Below are positions 54,139 to 63,497 of a stretch of 64,000 nucleotides of DNA, piece by piece. The position numbers and the translations under genes are program-made. The stretch is from assembly GCA_030682575.1 (NCBI GenBank), contig JAUXNX010000003.1, positions 124,001 through 188,000 on the forward strand. Direction: 5' to 3'. The notes under the pieces are model-generated. The model ran no database searches. It saw only the letters and a list, made by a program, of their open reading frames with translations, and had not been told where the DNA came from. Source of the DNA: Gammaproteobacteria bacterium (GTDB lineage: Bacteria > Pseudomonadota > Gammaproteobacteria > Pseudomonadales > Pseudohongiellaceae). Position 1 is the first letter of the stretch, and each line of letters begins with the position of its first letter.

Positions 54139-54975
54139 GTGGATCGTTACGCGGTATTCGGCAACCCGGTGAAACACAGCAGATCCCCTTGGATTCATGC
54201 ACGGTTTGCTCAGCAGACAGGGCAGAGCCTTGTCTATTCCGCCGACGAAATCCCTCTTGATGAGTTTGAGAAGCGTGTGCTGGATTTTTTCGCAAAAGGG
54301 GGTGCCGGTCTGAATATAACGGTTCCTTTCAAGGAGCGGGCCTGGGCACTCTGCGACACCCACGGTGGTTTCGCAGCAAAAGCGGGGGCTGTGAATACGC
54401 TTTTCAGAAACAAGGATGGTCAGTTATGTGGGGACAACACCGATGGCATCGGTTTGCTGCGCGACATCACCGATAACCATCGCGGACAAATTGCCGGAAA
54501 ATCGGTGCTGCTGGTTGGTGCTGGTGGCGCGGTACGAGGAGTGTTGCCAAGCTTTCTGGCGGAAAATCCTGCCAAAGTCACCATTGTTAACAGAACTGTC
54601 ATCAAAGCTCAGGAGCTGGCCGCGCTGCTTGTTGGGCAGGCTGAAATAAGTGCAATTGGTTTCGAGGAGTTGGAGGGCCGAGTATTTGATTTGATTGTTA
54701 ACGGTACTTCGGCTGGCTTGCACGGAGATTTACCACCGATGCCTTCCTCGATAGTAAGTACTGACACATGGTGTTACGACATGATCTATGGACGCGGAGA
54801 TACTGTGTTTCAGGCATGGGCCAGACAGTGTGGGGCAGCAAAGGCGCTTGATGGTGTTGGCATGCTGGTCGAACAGGCTGCACAGGCGTTCTATCTGTGG
54901 CGCGGTATCAAGCCGGAAACAGCAGCGGTCATCGCTGACCTGCGAGCAGAGCTCAGCGCATCGGATCAAGACTGA
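54139..54975 (+). CDS. aroE: shikimate dehydrogenase
   Basis: AroE reduces 3-dehydroshikimate in aromatic amino acid synthesis. The 278-residue protein has the substrate segment VFGNPVKHSRSPWIH, NITVPFKE with the catalytic Lys, and the NADPH motif GAGGAVRGV. The start is GTG with GGAG seven bases upstream. Its end overlaps the convergent gamma-carbonic-anhydrase gene by 10 bases. Confidence 0.97.
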   Translation: MDRYAVFGNPVKHSRSPWIHARFAQQTGQSLVYSADEIPLDEFEKRVLDFFAKGGAGLNITVPFKERAWALCDTHGGFAAKAGAVNTLFRNKDGQLCGDNTDGIGLLRDITDNHRGQIAGKSVLLVGAGGAVRGVLPSFLAENPAKVTIVNRTVIKAQELAALLVGQAEISAIGFEELEGRVFDLIVNGTSAGLHGDLPPMPSSIVSTDTWCYDMIYGRGDTVFQAWARQCGAAKALDGVGMLVEQAAQAFYLWRGIKPETAAVIADLRAELSASDQD

Positions 54976-55502
54976 GCAAGCTTGTGGCGATCTTTCAGTT
55001 CCACGTACTTGCCGGCAGTATAAGCAAAGTATTCCAGCTCTTTGTCAGTCAACCTCCTGATCTGTTTGACTGGAGACCCCACGTACAGGTATCCACTATC
55101 GAGCGTTTTTCCTGGCGGAACCAGACTTCCCCCGCCGACCACAACCTCTGACTCTATCGTGACGCCATCCATGATGATGGCACTCATCCCTACCAAAACC
55201 CTGTTTCTGATAGTACAGCCGTGCAGCATTACCTTGTGCCCCACAGTCACCTCATCACCTATCAATGTCGGGAAGCCGCCCGGATTGAAGGGCCCGGAAT
55301 GGGTGACATGGATAACCGTACCGTCCTGGATACTGCTACGACTGCCAATTCTGATTTGGTGAATGTCCCCTCTTATTACTGTCATTGGCCAGATTGAGCT
55401 GTCCTTACCGATCACCACATCGCCAATTACTACAGCAGTGGAATCCACGAAGGCCGTTTGATCAATTACGGGGGTGTGATTTTCAAAGCTGCGAATCGTC
55501 AT
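54966..55502 (-). CDS. gamma-carbonic anhydrase family protein (YrdA-like)
   Basis: A 178-residue left-handed beta-helix protein. Hexapeptide repeats run through most of it, and the His residues of the trimeric metal site are seen in HVTHSGPF and GHKVMLHGC. Many such proteins bind zinc without proven carbonic anhydrase activity. ATG at 55502 with GGAA six bases upstream is chosen over the one four codons earlier. Next to aroE, as in E. coli. Confidence 0.92.
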   Translation of the reverse strand: MTIRSFENHTPVIDQTAFVDSTAVVIGDVVIGKDSSIWPMTVIRGDIHQIRIGSRSSIQDGTVIHVTHSGPFNPGGFPTLIGDEVTVGHKVMLHGCTIRNRVLVGMSAIIMDGVTIESEVVVGGGSLVPPGKTLDSGYLYVGSPVKQIRRLTDKELEYFAYTAGKYVELKDRHKLAQS

Positions 55503-55653
55503 CGTAGGTTCCAAGCTCGTGCTGAATCAGGGTGGCAATGGAGTCGGGAAATTCCCCCGGGCTTGCAGTAGTATACAAGCACAGAGGTGCCATCCGGACA
55601 ATCGCATCAGAATGCCAACCCAATCACACCACGTCTCTGTAGAGGTCTTGCCC

Positions 55654-57699
55654 GTGAATCCCTTGCTGTCGTTTGAAGAGCTGCCACATTTCCATGAAAT
55701 CAATGCCGAGCACATCGAGCCTGCCGTAACGGCGGTGCTGTCACAAAACAGAGAGCAACTGGCGCGGATTATTGCCAGCGACGGCAACAAAGCATTTCCA
55801 GACTGGGCCTCACTCATGGAGCCACTTGATGAGATGGAGGATCGGTTGAGTAAAGTCTGGTCCACGGTGAGCCATCTCAATGCCGTTCGTAATACGCCTG
55901 AGATTCGTGAAACGTACAACAAGTGCCAGCCAATGATCACCGAGTACTACACCGAGATGGGTCAGAACAAGGATCTGTTTGAGATTGTACGACTTTTGTC
56001 TGATCGAACAGACGAACTTGGTCATGGGGCCTCACAGCGCAAGATTTTGAAAGACTATCTGCTGGATTTCCATTTGGCGGGTGTCGATCTTGACGATGAG
56101 AAAAAGAAGCAGTTCGCAGCAATTGAGTCCGAGTTGAGCAAACTTTCCAATAAATTCAGCAACAATGTGTTGGACGCCACTATGGCTTGGAGCAAGCAGA
56201 TCAAGGACAAATGGCTTCTTGATGGCATCCCTGAAACGACACTGCAGGCAGCACTTGAGGTGGCAAAGCGCAAAAGTATGCAGGGCTATGTGCTGACTCT
56301 GGATGCACCCTGTTATATCAGTGTCATGACGAACGCTGACAACCGCGAGCTTCGTCGCGAAATGTATGAAGCTTATGTCACGCGCGCTTCGGATCGAGCC
56401 ACTCACACTGCCGACTGGGACAATAAGGCTGTAATTGAAGAGATCCTGAGCTGCCGCTCCAAGCTGGCTCATCTGCTGGGATATAGCAGCTACGCCGAAA
56501 TTTCCGTCGCCCGGAAAATGGCAAAGTCTGTCGCCAGGGTAAACGAGTTTCTTGATGATCTTGTGACGATGGCCTTGCCTGCAGCAAAGCGGGAGTATCA
56601 GGAGCTTTGCAGATTTGCGGCGACAGAACATGGACTGGCGTCATTGGAAGCGTGGGACATCCCCTACTACAGCGAAAAACTTCGCAAGCGTAATTATGAT
56701 ATTTCACAAGAAGAGCTTCGGCCTTTCTTCCCTGTTGAGAAGGTCATGGAAGGTTTGTTTGCTATTGCTCGGCTCATTTACGGTGTGGAGATTCGTCGTA
56801 ATTCAACGATGACGGTCTGGGATGACAGTGTTGGCGCTTTCGACATTCTGCGTGGTGACGAGGTGATAGCACGGTTCTATTTCGATCTGTATACCAGGGA
56901 TGGCAAGAAATCCGGGGCCTGGATGGCAGAGTGTCGATCCAGAAGGTTGCTTGCTGACGATGTGATACAGGTGCCTGTTGCTTACCTTGTCTGTAACTTC
57001 GCGAAAGGGAGTGACTTGGTACCGGCGCTGTTGACTCACAACGAGGTCACCACACTTTTCCACGAATTTGGTCATGGGTTGCACCATATGCTCACCCGCG
57101 AGATTCACTTGCGTTCAGCGGGAATCAACGGTGTGGCATGGGATGCAGTGGAATTGCCAAGCCAGCTTATGGAGAACTGGTGCTGGGACAGCCGTGCGAT
57201 TGGGATGATTTCCAATCACCACGAGACTCAAGAAGGTCTTCCCGAAGATCTGCTGAACAAGTTGCTTGCTGCGAAGAACTTCCAGGCAGGAATGAAAACA
57301 GTACGGCAATTGGAGTTTGCACTGTTCGATTTCCAACTGCACCAGATGTCCGGGGATATCACCGAGACTCAGGTTTTCGAAGTGATGAAGCGTGTGCGAG
57401 CACTGACTTCTGTGTATCCTGTGCCAGAGTTCAACCGCTTCCAGAACAGTTTTTCCCACATCTTTGCTGGCGGGTATGCCGCTGGCTACTACAGCTACAA
57501 GTGGGCAGAGGTTCTCTCGGCAGACGTTTTCTCGCGCTTTTCCGAGACAGGAGTCTTTAATTCAGCAACAGGCTCGCAGTTTCTTGACAAGGTGTTGTCC
57601 AGGGGGGGTGGAGCAGATCCATTGGAACTGTTCACAGACTTCATGGGCAGAGAGCCAAAGGTTGAATCACTACTGAAACAGGACGGTCTGCTGCGGTGA
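55654..57699 (+). CDS. prlC: oligopeptidase A
   Basis: PrlC is an M3-family zinc metallopeptidase that degrades short peptides such as signal-peptide fragments in the cytoplasm. The 681-residue length equals E. coli OpdA. The zinc motif is HEFGH in TTLFHEFGHGLHHML, and the C-terminal FSHIFAGGYAAGYYSYKWAEVLSAD is conserved. GTG at 55654 with GAGG eight bases upstream aligns with the family start; the ORF track is 45 codons too long. Confidence 0.97.
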   Translation: MNPLLSFEELPHFHEINAEHIEPAVTAVLSQNREQLARIIASDGNKAFPDWASLMEPLDEMEDRLSKVWSTVSHLNAVRNTPEIRETYNKCQPMITEYYTEMGQNKDLFEIVRLLSDRTDELGHGASQRKILKDYLLDFHLAGVDLDDEKKKQFAAIESELSKLSNKFSNNVLDATMAWSKQIKDKWLLDGIPETTLQAALEVAKRKSMQGYVLTLDAPCYISVMTNADNRELRREMYEAYVTRASDRATHTADWDNKAVIEEILSCRSKLAHLLGYSSYAEISVARKMAKSVARVNEFLDDLVTMALPAAKREYQELCRFAATEHGLASLEAWDIPYYSEKLRKRNYDISQEELRPFFPVEKVMEGLFAIARLIYGVEIRRNSTMTVWDDSVGAFDILRGDEVIARFYFDLYTRDGKKSGAWMAECRSRRLLADDVIQVPVAYLVCNFAKGSDLVPALLTHNEVTTLFHEFGHGLHHMLTREIHLRSAGINGVAWDAVELPSQLMENWCWDSRAIGMISNHHETQEGLPEDLLNKLLAAKNFQAGMKTVRQLEFALFDFQLHQMSGDITETQVFEVMKRVRALTSVYPVPEFNRFQNSFSHIFAGGYAAGYYSYKWAEVLSADVFSRFSETGVFNSATGSQFLDKVLSRGGGADPLELFTDFMGREPKVESLLKQDGLLR

Positions 57700-58076
57700 A
57701 TGGTTGGCTGAATCGTTTGTTTACCTTGTGATTTATCAAGGTTTGCGATACTTGAGCGACAATTTGAGGATGGCATTTTAAATTCAAGCCTTGCTATAAT
57801 GCCCGCGCTTTTATTGCACCCGCGTGATTTTGAACTGGTAATATGTACCCATCCTGGCCATTCCAGGGCGCTTCCTGTTCGCAGTATGCGGTGATTCGGT
57901 TGTTTATTCCTGTCTATCAATCCATTCGATAGAACCGGGGCCGCTACCTTCGCGACCCTCAGGCTTAACTCAGATCGTAGCTGTAATCTTAGCTGCAGGC
58001 CCTCAGCGAATGGGTCTGCGTAAAAATAACGACAAAATTTCACTCAGCCTTTTTTCTTATTATGGAGACACGGCGA
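57700..58076 (+). other. long structured leader upstream of the cox operon
   Basis: This 377-base gap has no gene. It contains a weak terminator-like hairpin after prlC (ACCTTG/CAAGGT, 57723-57742), a promoter candidate at about 57793-57800, and about 270 bases of leader with several stem-loops: CCTGG/CCAGG, CGCA/TGCG, TCTATC/GATAGA, and an eight-pair stem GCAGGCCC/GGGTCTGC (57995-58019) some 58 bases before the coxB start. Confidence 0.6.
57793..57800 (+). promoter_or_regulatory. cox operon promoter candidate (extended -10)
   Basis: The -10 is a perfect TATAAT (57795-57800) preceded by TTGC, which gives a partial extended -10, and followed by a GC-rich discriminator. No good -35 lies 16-18 bases upstream. 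It would start a transcript with about 270 bases of leader before coxB. Confidence 0.5.
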
Positions 58077-59225
58077 ATGTTGCCTAAAGCAAAGCTGTGG
58101 TTAGGCCTGGTGGTTGCTGCTTTTACGTTGTTCAGCACCAATCTGCAGGCAGCCTGGGAACTGAATATGACCCAGGGCGTAACCCAAATCAGTAGAGACA
58201 CTTATGACTTGCACATGCAAATCCTTTGGTGGTGCGTTGCCATCGGGGTTGTTGTATTCGGAGTCATGCTCTGGTCCATCATCAACCATCGCAAGTCGAA
58301 AGGGGCGGTTTCAGCCACTTTCCACGAAAGCACCAAGGTTGAGATCATCTGGACAGTTATCCCTTTTGTCATACTGATTCTGATGGCGATACCGGCAACC
58401 CGCGTGCTGACTGAGGCCTACGACTCTTCAGAGTCCGAAATTGATATCCAGGTCATTGGGTATCAGTGGCGCTGGGAATACAAGTACATGCGTGAAGACG
58501 CCAACGACGAAGAAGTGTCTTTCTTCAGTGTGATGAGCACCTCCAGAGAAGAGATCAGCAATGATCTTCCCAAGCAGGAACATTACCTGCTCGATGTCGA
58601 TAATCCCCTCGTTATTCCCATCAACAAGAAAGTCCGCTTCCTCGTGACCGCCAACGATGTCATCCACGCTTGGTGGGTACCTGCGTTTGCTGTGAAGAAA
58701 GATGCGATCCCCGGATTCATCAACGAAGCCTGGACGATAGTGGAAGAGCCTGGTGTGTACCGCGGCCAGTGTGCGGAGCTCTGTGGTCTTGATCACGGCT
58801 TCATGCCAATCGTAGTTCATGCAGTTGAGCAGGAAGAGTACGAGGCTTGGTATGCACAAAAGCAGGAAGCTGCCCGCGTCACGCGAGAGATGGCTAATAA
58901 CGTCGTTACTATGGATGAGTCAATGGCCAACGGTGCTGATATTTACAACAGAAACTGTGTGGCCTGCCACCAGGCGGCGGGTACTGGCCTGCCGCCGGCA
59001 TTCCCTGCACTGGCTGGCAGCGATGTAGTGAATGGAGATTTGCGCGCCAACATCGATCTGTTGATAAATGGTGTTCCTGGCACCGCGATGGCGGCTTACG
59101 GCCGACAGTTGAACCCAATCGAACTGGCAGCAGTCGTCACCTATATCAGGAACTCGTTCGGCAACACCACGGGCGATTTGGTGCAGCCTGCTGACGTCAA
59201 CACAATCTTGCAAGAAGCACAGTAG
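58077..59225 (+). CDS. coxB: cytochrome c oxidase subunit II with C-terminal cytochrome c domain
   Basis: CoxB receives electrons at its CuA centre. The 382-residue protein has a signal-like N-terminus ending in LQAAW, two membrane spans (about residues 45-66 and 85-106), the CuA motif CAELCGLDHGFM (Cys232, Cys236, His240, Met243), and a fused class I cytochrome c with C294-V-A-C297-H298 and AAYGRQLN near the end. Fusion as in caa3 oxidases gives a built-in electron donor. ATG at 58077 has GGAG nine bases upstream. Confidence 0.97.
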   Translation: MLPKAKLWLGLVVAAFTLFSTNLQAAWELNMTQGVTQISRDTYDLHMQILWWCVAIGVVVFGVMLWSIINHRKSKGAVSATFHESTKVEIIWTVIPFVILILMAIPATRVLTEAYDSSESEIDIQVIGYQWRWEYKYMREDANDEEVSFFSVMSTSREEISNDLPKQEHYLLDVDNPLVIPINKKVRFLVTANDVIHAWWVPAFAVKKDAIPGFINEAWTIVEEPGVYRGQCAELCGLDHGFMPIVVHAVEQEEYEAWYAQKQEAARVTREMANNVVTMDESMANGADIYNRNCVACHQAAGTGLPPAFPALAGSDVVNGDLRANIDLLINGVPGTAMAAYGRQLNPIELAAVVTYIRNSFGNTTGDLVQPADVNTILQEAQ

Positions 59226-59240
59226 AGGACAGTAGAACAA

Positions 59241-60827
59241 ATGAGCGCAGCACACGACGATCATCATCACGGTCCAGCGAAGGGTATATCGCGATGGTTG
59301 TTCACTACCAACCATAAAGATATTGGCTCTCTTTACCTGTGGTTCAGCTTTGCGATGTTCCTGCTTGGCGGCACGTTCGCCATGGTTATCCGGGCAGAGC
59401 TGTTCCAGCCCGGTTTGCAGCTGGTAGATCCGAACTTCTTCAACCAGATGACAACCATGCACGGTCTCATCATGGTGTTCGGTGCGGTAATGCCGGCATT
59501 CGTGGGTCTCGCCAACTGGATGATTCCGATGATGATCGGAGCACCGGACATGGCACTACCACGCATGAACAACTGGAGTTTCTGGATTCTGCCTTTCGCG
59601 TTCGCGATGCTGTCGGCAACGTTGTTCATGGAAGCGGGCGCTCCCAACTTCGGCTGGACGTTCTACGCCCCGTTGTCGACAACGTATGCTCCTGAGACAG
59701 TGACGTTCTTCATTTTCGCAGTGCACATCATGGGCGCGTCATCCATCATGGGCTCGATCAACATCATCGCGACGATCCTGAACATGCGCGCTCCCGGCAT
59801 GACACTGATGAAGATGCCGCTGTTCGTCTGGACCTGGCTCATTACGGCCTACCTGCTGATTGCCGTAATGCCGGTGCTTGCAGGCGTGGTCACCATGATG
59901 CTCTTCGACATCCATTTCGGCACCAGCTTCTTCAATGCAGCCGGCGGCGGTGACCCCGTACTGTTCCAGCACGTGTTCTGGTTCTTCGGTCATCCGGAAG
60001 TGTACATCATGATTCTGCCGGCTTTCGGTATCGTGTCCGCGATCATCCCGACCTTCGCCAGAAAGCGTCTGTTCGGGTATGACTCGATGGTATATGCCAC
60101 AGCGTCAATCGCCTTCCTGTCATTCATTGTGTGGGCACACCACATGTTTACAGTGGGTATGCCGATTGCGGGTGAGCTGTTCTTCATGTATGCCACAATG
60201 CTGATTGCGGTACCAACCGGAGTGAAAGTGTTCAACTGGGTTGCCACAATGTTCCGCGGCTCCATGACTTTCGAAACGCCGATGCTGTTCGCGATCGCGT
60301 TCGTGGTGCTGTTCACCATGGGTGGATTCACCGGTCTGATGCTGGCGATTACACCGGCTGACTTCCAGTACCACGACACCTATTTCGTCGTAGCCCACTT
60401 CCACTATGTACTGGTGCCAGGTGCCGTGTTCTCGATCATGGCGGCAGTCTATTACTGGCTACCCAAGTGGACTGGTTACATGTATGACGAAACGCTGGGC
60501 AAGCTGCATTTCTGGCTCTCATTCATCGGCGTGAATATTCTGTTCTTCCCGCAGCACTTCCTCGGACTGGCGGGTATGCCACGACGAATTCCTGACTACG
60601 CGTTACAGTTTGCTGACTTCAACTGGATCTCCAGTGTTGGTGGTTTCCTGTTTGGTGCGTCGCAGTTGATTCTGCTGGTTGTTGTGATCAAGTGCGTAAA
60701 AGGTGGCAAGAAGGCTACTGCACAAGTATGGGAAGGAGCACAAGGCCTTGAGTGGACAGTCGACTCCCCTGCGCCATACCACACTTTCGCGACACCGCCA
60801 GATCCCAAGTTGATTCACGCACAGTAA
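59241..60827 (+). CDS. coxA: cytochrome c oxidase subunit I
   Basis: CoxA holds heme a, heme a3 and CuB and pumps protons. The 528-residue, 12-span protein begins with an aspartate- and histidine-rich tail and shows [28 protein letters not shown] (CuB region with the D-channel Glu), [24 protein letters not shown] and [11 protein letters not shown]. It follows coxB after 15 bases. Confidence 0.99.
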   Translation: MSAAHDDHHHGPAKGISRWLFTTNHKDIGSLYLWFSFAMFLLGGTFAMVIRAELFQPGLQLVDPNFFNQMTTMHGLIMVFGAVMPAFVGLANWMIPMMIGAPDMALPRMNNWSFWILPFAFAMLSATLFMEAGAPNFGWTFYAPLSTTYAPETVTFFIFAVHIMGASSIMGSINIIATILNMRAPGMTLMKMPLFVWTWLITAYLLIAVMPVLAGVVTMMLFDIHFGTSFFNAAGGGDPVLFQHVFWFFGHPEVYIMILPAFGIVSAIIPTFARKRLFGYDSMVYATASIAFLSFIVWAHHMFTVGMPIAGELFFMYATMLIAVPTGVKVFNWVATMFRGSMTFETPMLFAIAFVVLFTMGGFTGLMLAITPADFQYHDTYFVVAHFHYVLVPGAVFSIMAAVYYWLPKWTGYMYDETLGKLHFWLSFIGVNILFFPQHFLGLAGMPRRIPDYALQFADFNWISSVGGFLFGASQLILLVVVIKCVKGGKKATAQVWEGAQGLEWTVDSPAPYHTFATPPDPKLIHAQ

Positions 60828-60850
60828 CGATTGCACATACGGAGCGAATC

Positions 60851-61423
60851 ATGAAAAGCGAAAACCCGAGATCTTCCACCAAGCGCCTGGTAACCAAGCT
60901 GCTGTTCGCTGTGGTAGGAATGTTTGCGTTTGGCTTCGCACTGGTTCCTCTGTATGACGTGATTTGTGATATCACGGGCTTGAACGGAAAAACTTCCGGT
61001 CGCTATAGCATGGCTGCCGACTCAGAGCCCGTCCCAGTGAGTGAGCGTGAAATTACAGTGCAGTTCATGGCGCAGAACAGCGCGGGAATGGAGTGGGTCT
61101 TCGGACCTAATGAGGCGCAAGTAAAAGTACATCCGGGCGAAGTCAAAGTTGTCAGTTATCGTGCGAAGAATCCCAATGACTACGTGATGACTGGCCAGGC
61201 CATTCCCAGTGTTGCCCCCAATGAAGCAGCCCAATATTTAAAGAAGCTGGAGTGCTTCTGCTTTGCAGAGCAGGAGTTACAGCCGGGTGAAGAAGTGAAT
61301 ATGGCCATAAGATTCTTTGTGGACGAAAACATCCCGGAAAAAATAACAAAACTGACCCTGTCCTATTCTCTGCACGATATCACCGACTACGAAGTGGCCG
61401 TTGAAGGTATCGCAGCCAGATAG
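60851..61423 (+). CDS. ctaG: cytochrome c oxidase assembly protein CtaG/Cox11
   Basis: CtaG delivers copper to CuB of CoxA. The 190-residue protein has one N-terminal span (LLFAVVGMFAFGFALVPLYDV), NGKTSGR, and the copper-binding CFCF in LECFCFAEQ. The ORF-track start inside coxA is wrong; ATG at 60851 has GGAG six bases upstream. Confidence 0.97.
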   Translation: MKSENPRSSTKRLVTKLLFAVVGMFAFGFALVPLYDVICDITGLNGKTSGRYSMAADSEPVPVSEREITVQFMAQNSAGMEWVFGPNEAQVKVHPGEVKVVSYRAKNPNDYVMTGQAIPSVAPNEAAQYLKKLECFCFAEQELQPGEEVNMAIRFFVDENIPEKITKLTLSYSLHDITDYEVAVEGIAAR

Positions 61424-61470
61424 CAGAGTGAACTGATAGCAATAATTTGACGACCTTTGGAGATAGAAAG

Positions 61471-62397
61471 ATGGCCAGCGCAGGCTCCCACGATACTTAC
61501 TACGTCCCCGAACAAACGAAGCTGCCGTTCTTCGCATCGATTGGTTTGTTCTTGACCGTTTACGGACTGGGCAGTGTTCTCAATGACGTCAAGTCATCCG
61601 AGAGCGCAACATTTTCAACCATGATCTCGTTGGCAGGGTTCATGCTGCTTTCGTTCATACTGTTTCAGTGGTTCAGTACGGTCATTCGAGAAAATCATGC
61701 AGGCATGAATAGTGATCAGCTCAAGCGCTCATATGTATGGGGAATGGCCTGGTTCATTTTTTCTGAAGTTATGTTCTTCGCGGCGTTCTTTGGCGCCTTG
61801 TTCTATGTGCGAACGTTCTCGGTGCCCTGGATCGGTGGTGAAGGAGACAAGGGGATCACAGGTGATATCCTCTGGCCGGAATTCGAAGCCGCATGGCCGT
61901 TGATCGTGAATCCCGACAGTAGTCTGTTTAGCAATCCTCACGAAGGAATGAGCGTCAGCGAATGGAGTCTAAGCTTCTTCGCCAAATACCTGCCCTTCTG
62001 GAATACCGTAATTCTGATTACATCGAGCGTGACTGTGCATTTTGCGCACACAGCCCTCAAGGCAGAAAACCGCAAGGGTCTGATTCAGTGGATGTTCGTG
62101 AGCGTGGCTTTGGGCGTACTGTTCCTGTTCCTGCAAGGCTTCGAGTATGTAGAAGCTTATGGCCATTACGGGATCACATTGGATTCAGGAATTTACGGAT
62201 CGACATTCTTCCTGCTGACTGGTTTCCACGGTTTCCACGTAACACTTGGAACCTTCATGCTGGCGATCATGCTTGTTCGATCCATCAAGGGTCATTTCAA
62301 GCCAGACGACCATTTTGGATTTGAAGCTGCCTCCTGGTACTGGCATTTCGTTGACGTCGTTTGGGTTGGCCTGTTCATATTCGTGTATCTGTTCTGA
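61471..62397 (+). CDS. coxC: cytochrome c oxidase subunit III
   Basis: CoxC stabilises the oxidase. The 308-residue protein has seven predicted spans with WGMAWFIFSEVMFFAAFFGALFYVR and LTGFHGFHVTLGT and ends in WYWHFVDVVWVGLFIFVYLF. ATG at 61471 has GGAG eight bases upstream; the ORF track extends eight codons further. A strong stem-loop follows. Confidence 0.98.
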   Translation: MASAGSHDTYYVPEQTKLPFFASIGLFLTVYGLGSVLNDVKSSESATFSTMISLAGFMLLSFILFQWFSTVIRENHAGMNSDQLKRSYVWGMAWFIFSEVMFFAAFFGALFYVRTFSVPWIGGEGDKGITGDILWPEFEAAWPLIVNPDSSLFSNPHEGMSVSEWSLSFFAKYLPFWNTVILITSSVTVHFAHTALKAENRKGLIQWMFVSVALGVLFLFLQGFEYVEAYGHYGITLDSGIYGSTFFLLTGFHGFHVTLGTFMLAIMLVRSIKGHFKPDDHFGFEAASWYWHFVDVVWVGLFIFVYLF

Positions 62398-62412
62398 TAA
62401 TACTGCAAAGCA

Positions 62413-62446
62413 GATGACAGTGCTGGCTCATGTCAGCACTGTCATC
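62413..62446. terminator. strong stem-loop between convergent coxC and DUF2909 genes
   Basis: GATGACAGTGCTG and CAGCACTGTCATC form a perfect 13-pair stem with an eight-base loop. There is no adjacent T-run on the plus strand, but the position between convergent genes suggests a bidirectional transcription stop or mRNA end. Confidence 0.6.
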
Positions 62447-62495
62447 ACCATAAAAAAGCCTATCAAAAGAAATAGTCAAAAGCGGGAAAGGCTCC

Positions 62496-62702
62496 TCAGA
62501 GCCACGGAGCCTGGATAGACAGTTCGCCGGTCATCAGGCCATAGAAAACGCATACCATCATGATGACGGCCAGCGTAACCCGGACACCCAGAGCGTACAG
62601 CACTCTTTTGGATCTGCCTTTGTCCTTGTAAAAAAAGACGAATCCACAAACCAGACTGACTAGAATACCTGCCAATAGCAGGATGATGATCAACTTGAGC
62701 AT
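62496..62702 (-). CDS. DUF2909 small membrane protein
   Basis: A 68-residue protein with two membrane spans (LIIILLLAGILVSLVCGFVFFY and VTLAVIMMVCVFYGLM) joined by a basic loop (KDKGRSKR). This family (DUF2909, twin transmembrane) is found next to coxC and SURF1 genes in many gammaproteobacteria and is transcribed in the opposite direction, as here. Function unknown, probably oxidase assembly. ATG at 62702 has AAGGA six bases upstream; the ORF-track start is 59 codons too early. Confidence 0.9.
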   Translation of the reverse strand: MLKLIIILLLAGILVSLVCGFVFFYKDKGRSKRVLYALGVRVTLAVIMMVCVFYGLMTGELSIQAPWL

Positions 62703-62762
62703 GCTGTTTCCTTGAGTAGAATGTTCGGGTGCATGATAGCAAACACCGAGGGTTGCTGGACA

Positions 62763-63497
62763 ATGCCGCACTTCAGTCCGGGTTGGAAACTGACACTGTT
62801 CACGGCGGCGTTGGCGCCACTGTTGTTGACACTTGCGCTGTGGCAGCTTGATCGAGAACAGGAAAAGATTGCTATGCAACGGGGCTATGCAGATCGCACG
62901 CAGGCCGCTGCTGTATCAGTGATGCAAGTCGATTGGAATTCTTTAGACATTGCCTATACCAAAGTAAGTGCGCGTGGCACTTTCGACAATGAACGAACAT
63001 ACCTGCTCGATAATCGAATCTATCAGGGTCGAGTTGGATATGAGGTCATTACTCCCTTTGCGGTTGAAGGGAGTGAAACGCTAATGGTCAATCGCGGGTG
63101 GATACCTGCTGGCCCAACCCGTGAGCAGTTGCCGGAAATCCCGAGTATATTCGGGACAGCATCACTGATTGGGACAATTTATGTTCCGTTGGAAGAGCCG
63201 TTTCTGCTCAGTCAAAGAGAGGAAGCTTTTGGCAGCAAATGGCCAAGAGTCGTTCAGAGTATTCGCATCAACGCGATTGCTCAAGAGTTGGGAGTTTCCT
63301 TGCTGCCTTACACGGTTCGACTTGCTGAAGGTTCCGTCGGTTTGGAGCAGAGCAATTGGCCCATCGTGAATATGCAGCCAGAAAAGCATCGCGCGTATGC
63401 AGTTCAATGGTTTGTGATGTTCCTGGCGCTTGTCGGAATGTACGTATATTTCGGAATTAAACACCCTGCTTCGGTAAGAAACAGAGAGGAAAAATGA
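62763..63497 (+). CDS. SURF1 family cytochrome oxidase assembly protein
   Basis: SURF1 proteins assist heme a insertion into CoxA. The 244-residue protein has an N-terminal span (LTLFTAALAPLLLTLALWQL) followed by DREQEKIAMQ, the conserved ETLMVNRGWIPAG, and a C-terminal span (YAVQWFVMFLALVGMYVYFG). The start is taken at 62763 by length; the ribosome binding site is weak. It ends with an ATGA overlap with the next gene. Confidence 0.95.
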   Translation: MPHFSPGWKLTLFTAALAPLLLTLALWQLDREQEKIAMQRGYADRTQAAAVSVMQVDWNSLDIAYTKVSARGTFDNERTYLLDNRIYQGRVGYEVITPFAVEGSETLMVNRGWIPAGPTREQLPEIPSIFGTASLIGTIYVPLEEPFLLSQREEAFGSKWPRVVQSIRINAIAQELGVSLLPYTVRLAEGSVGLEQSNWPIVNMQPEKHRAYAVQWFVMFLALVGMYVYFGIKHPASVRNREEK

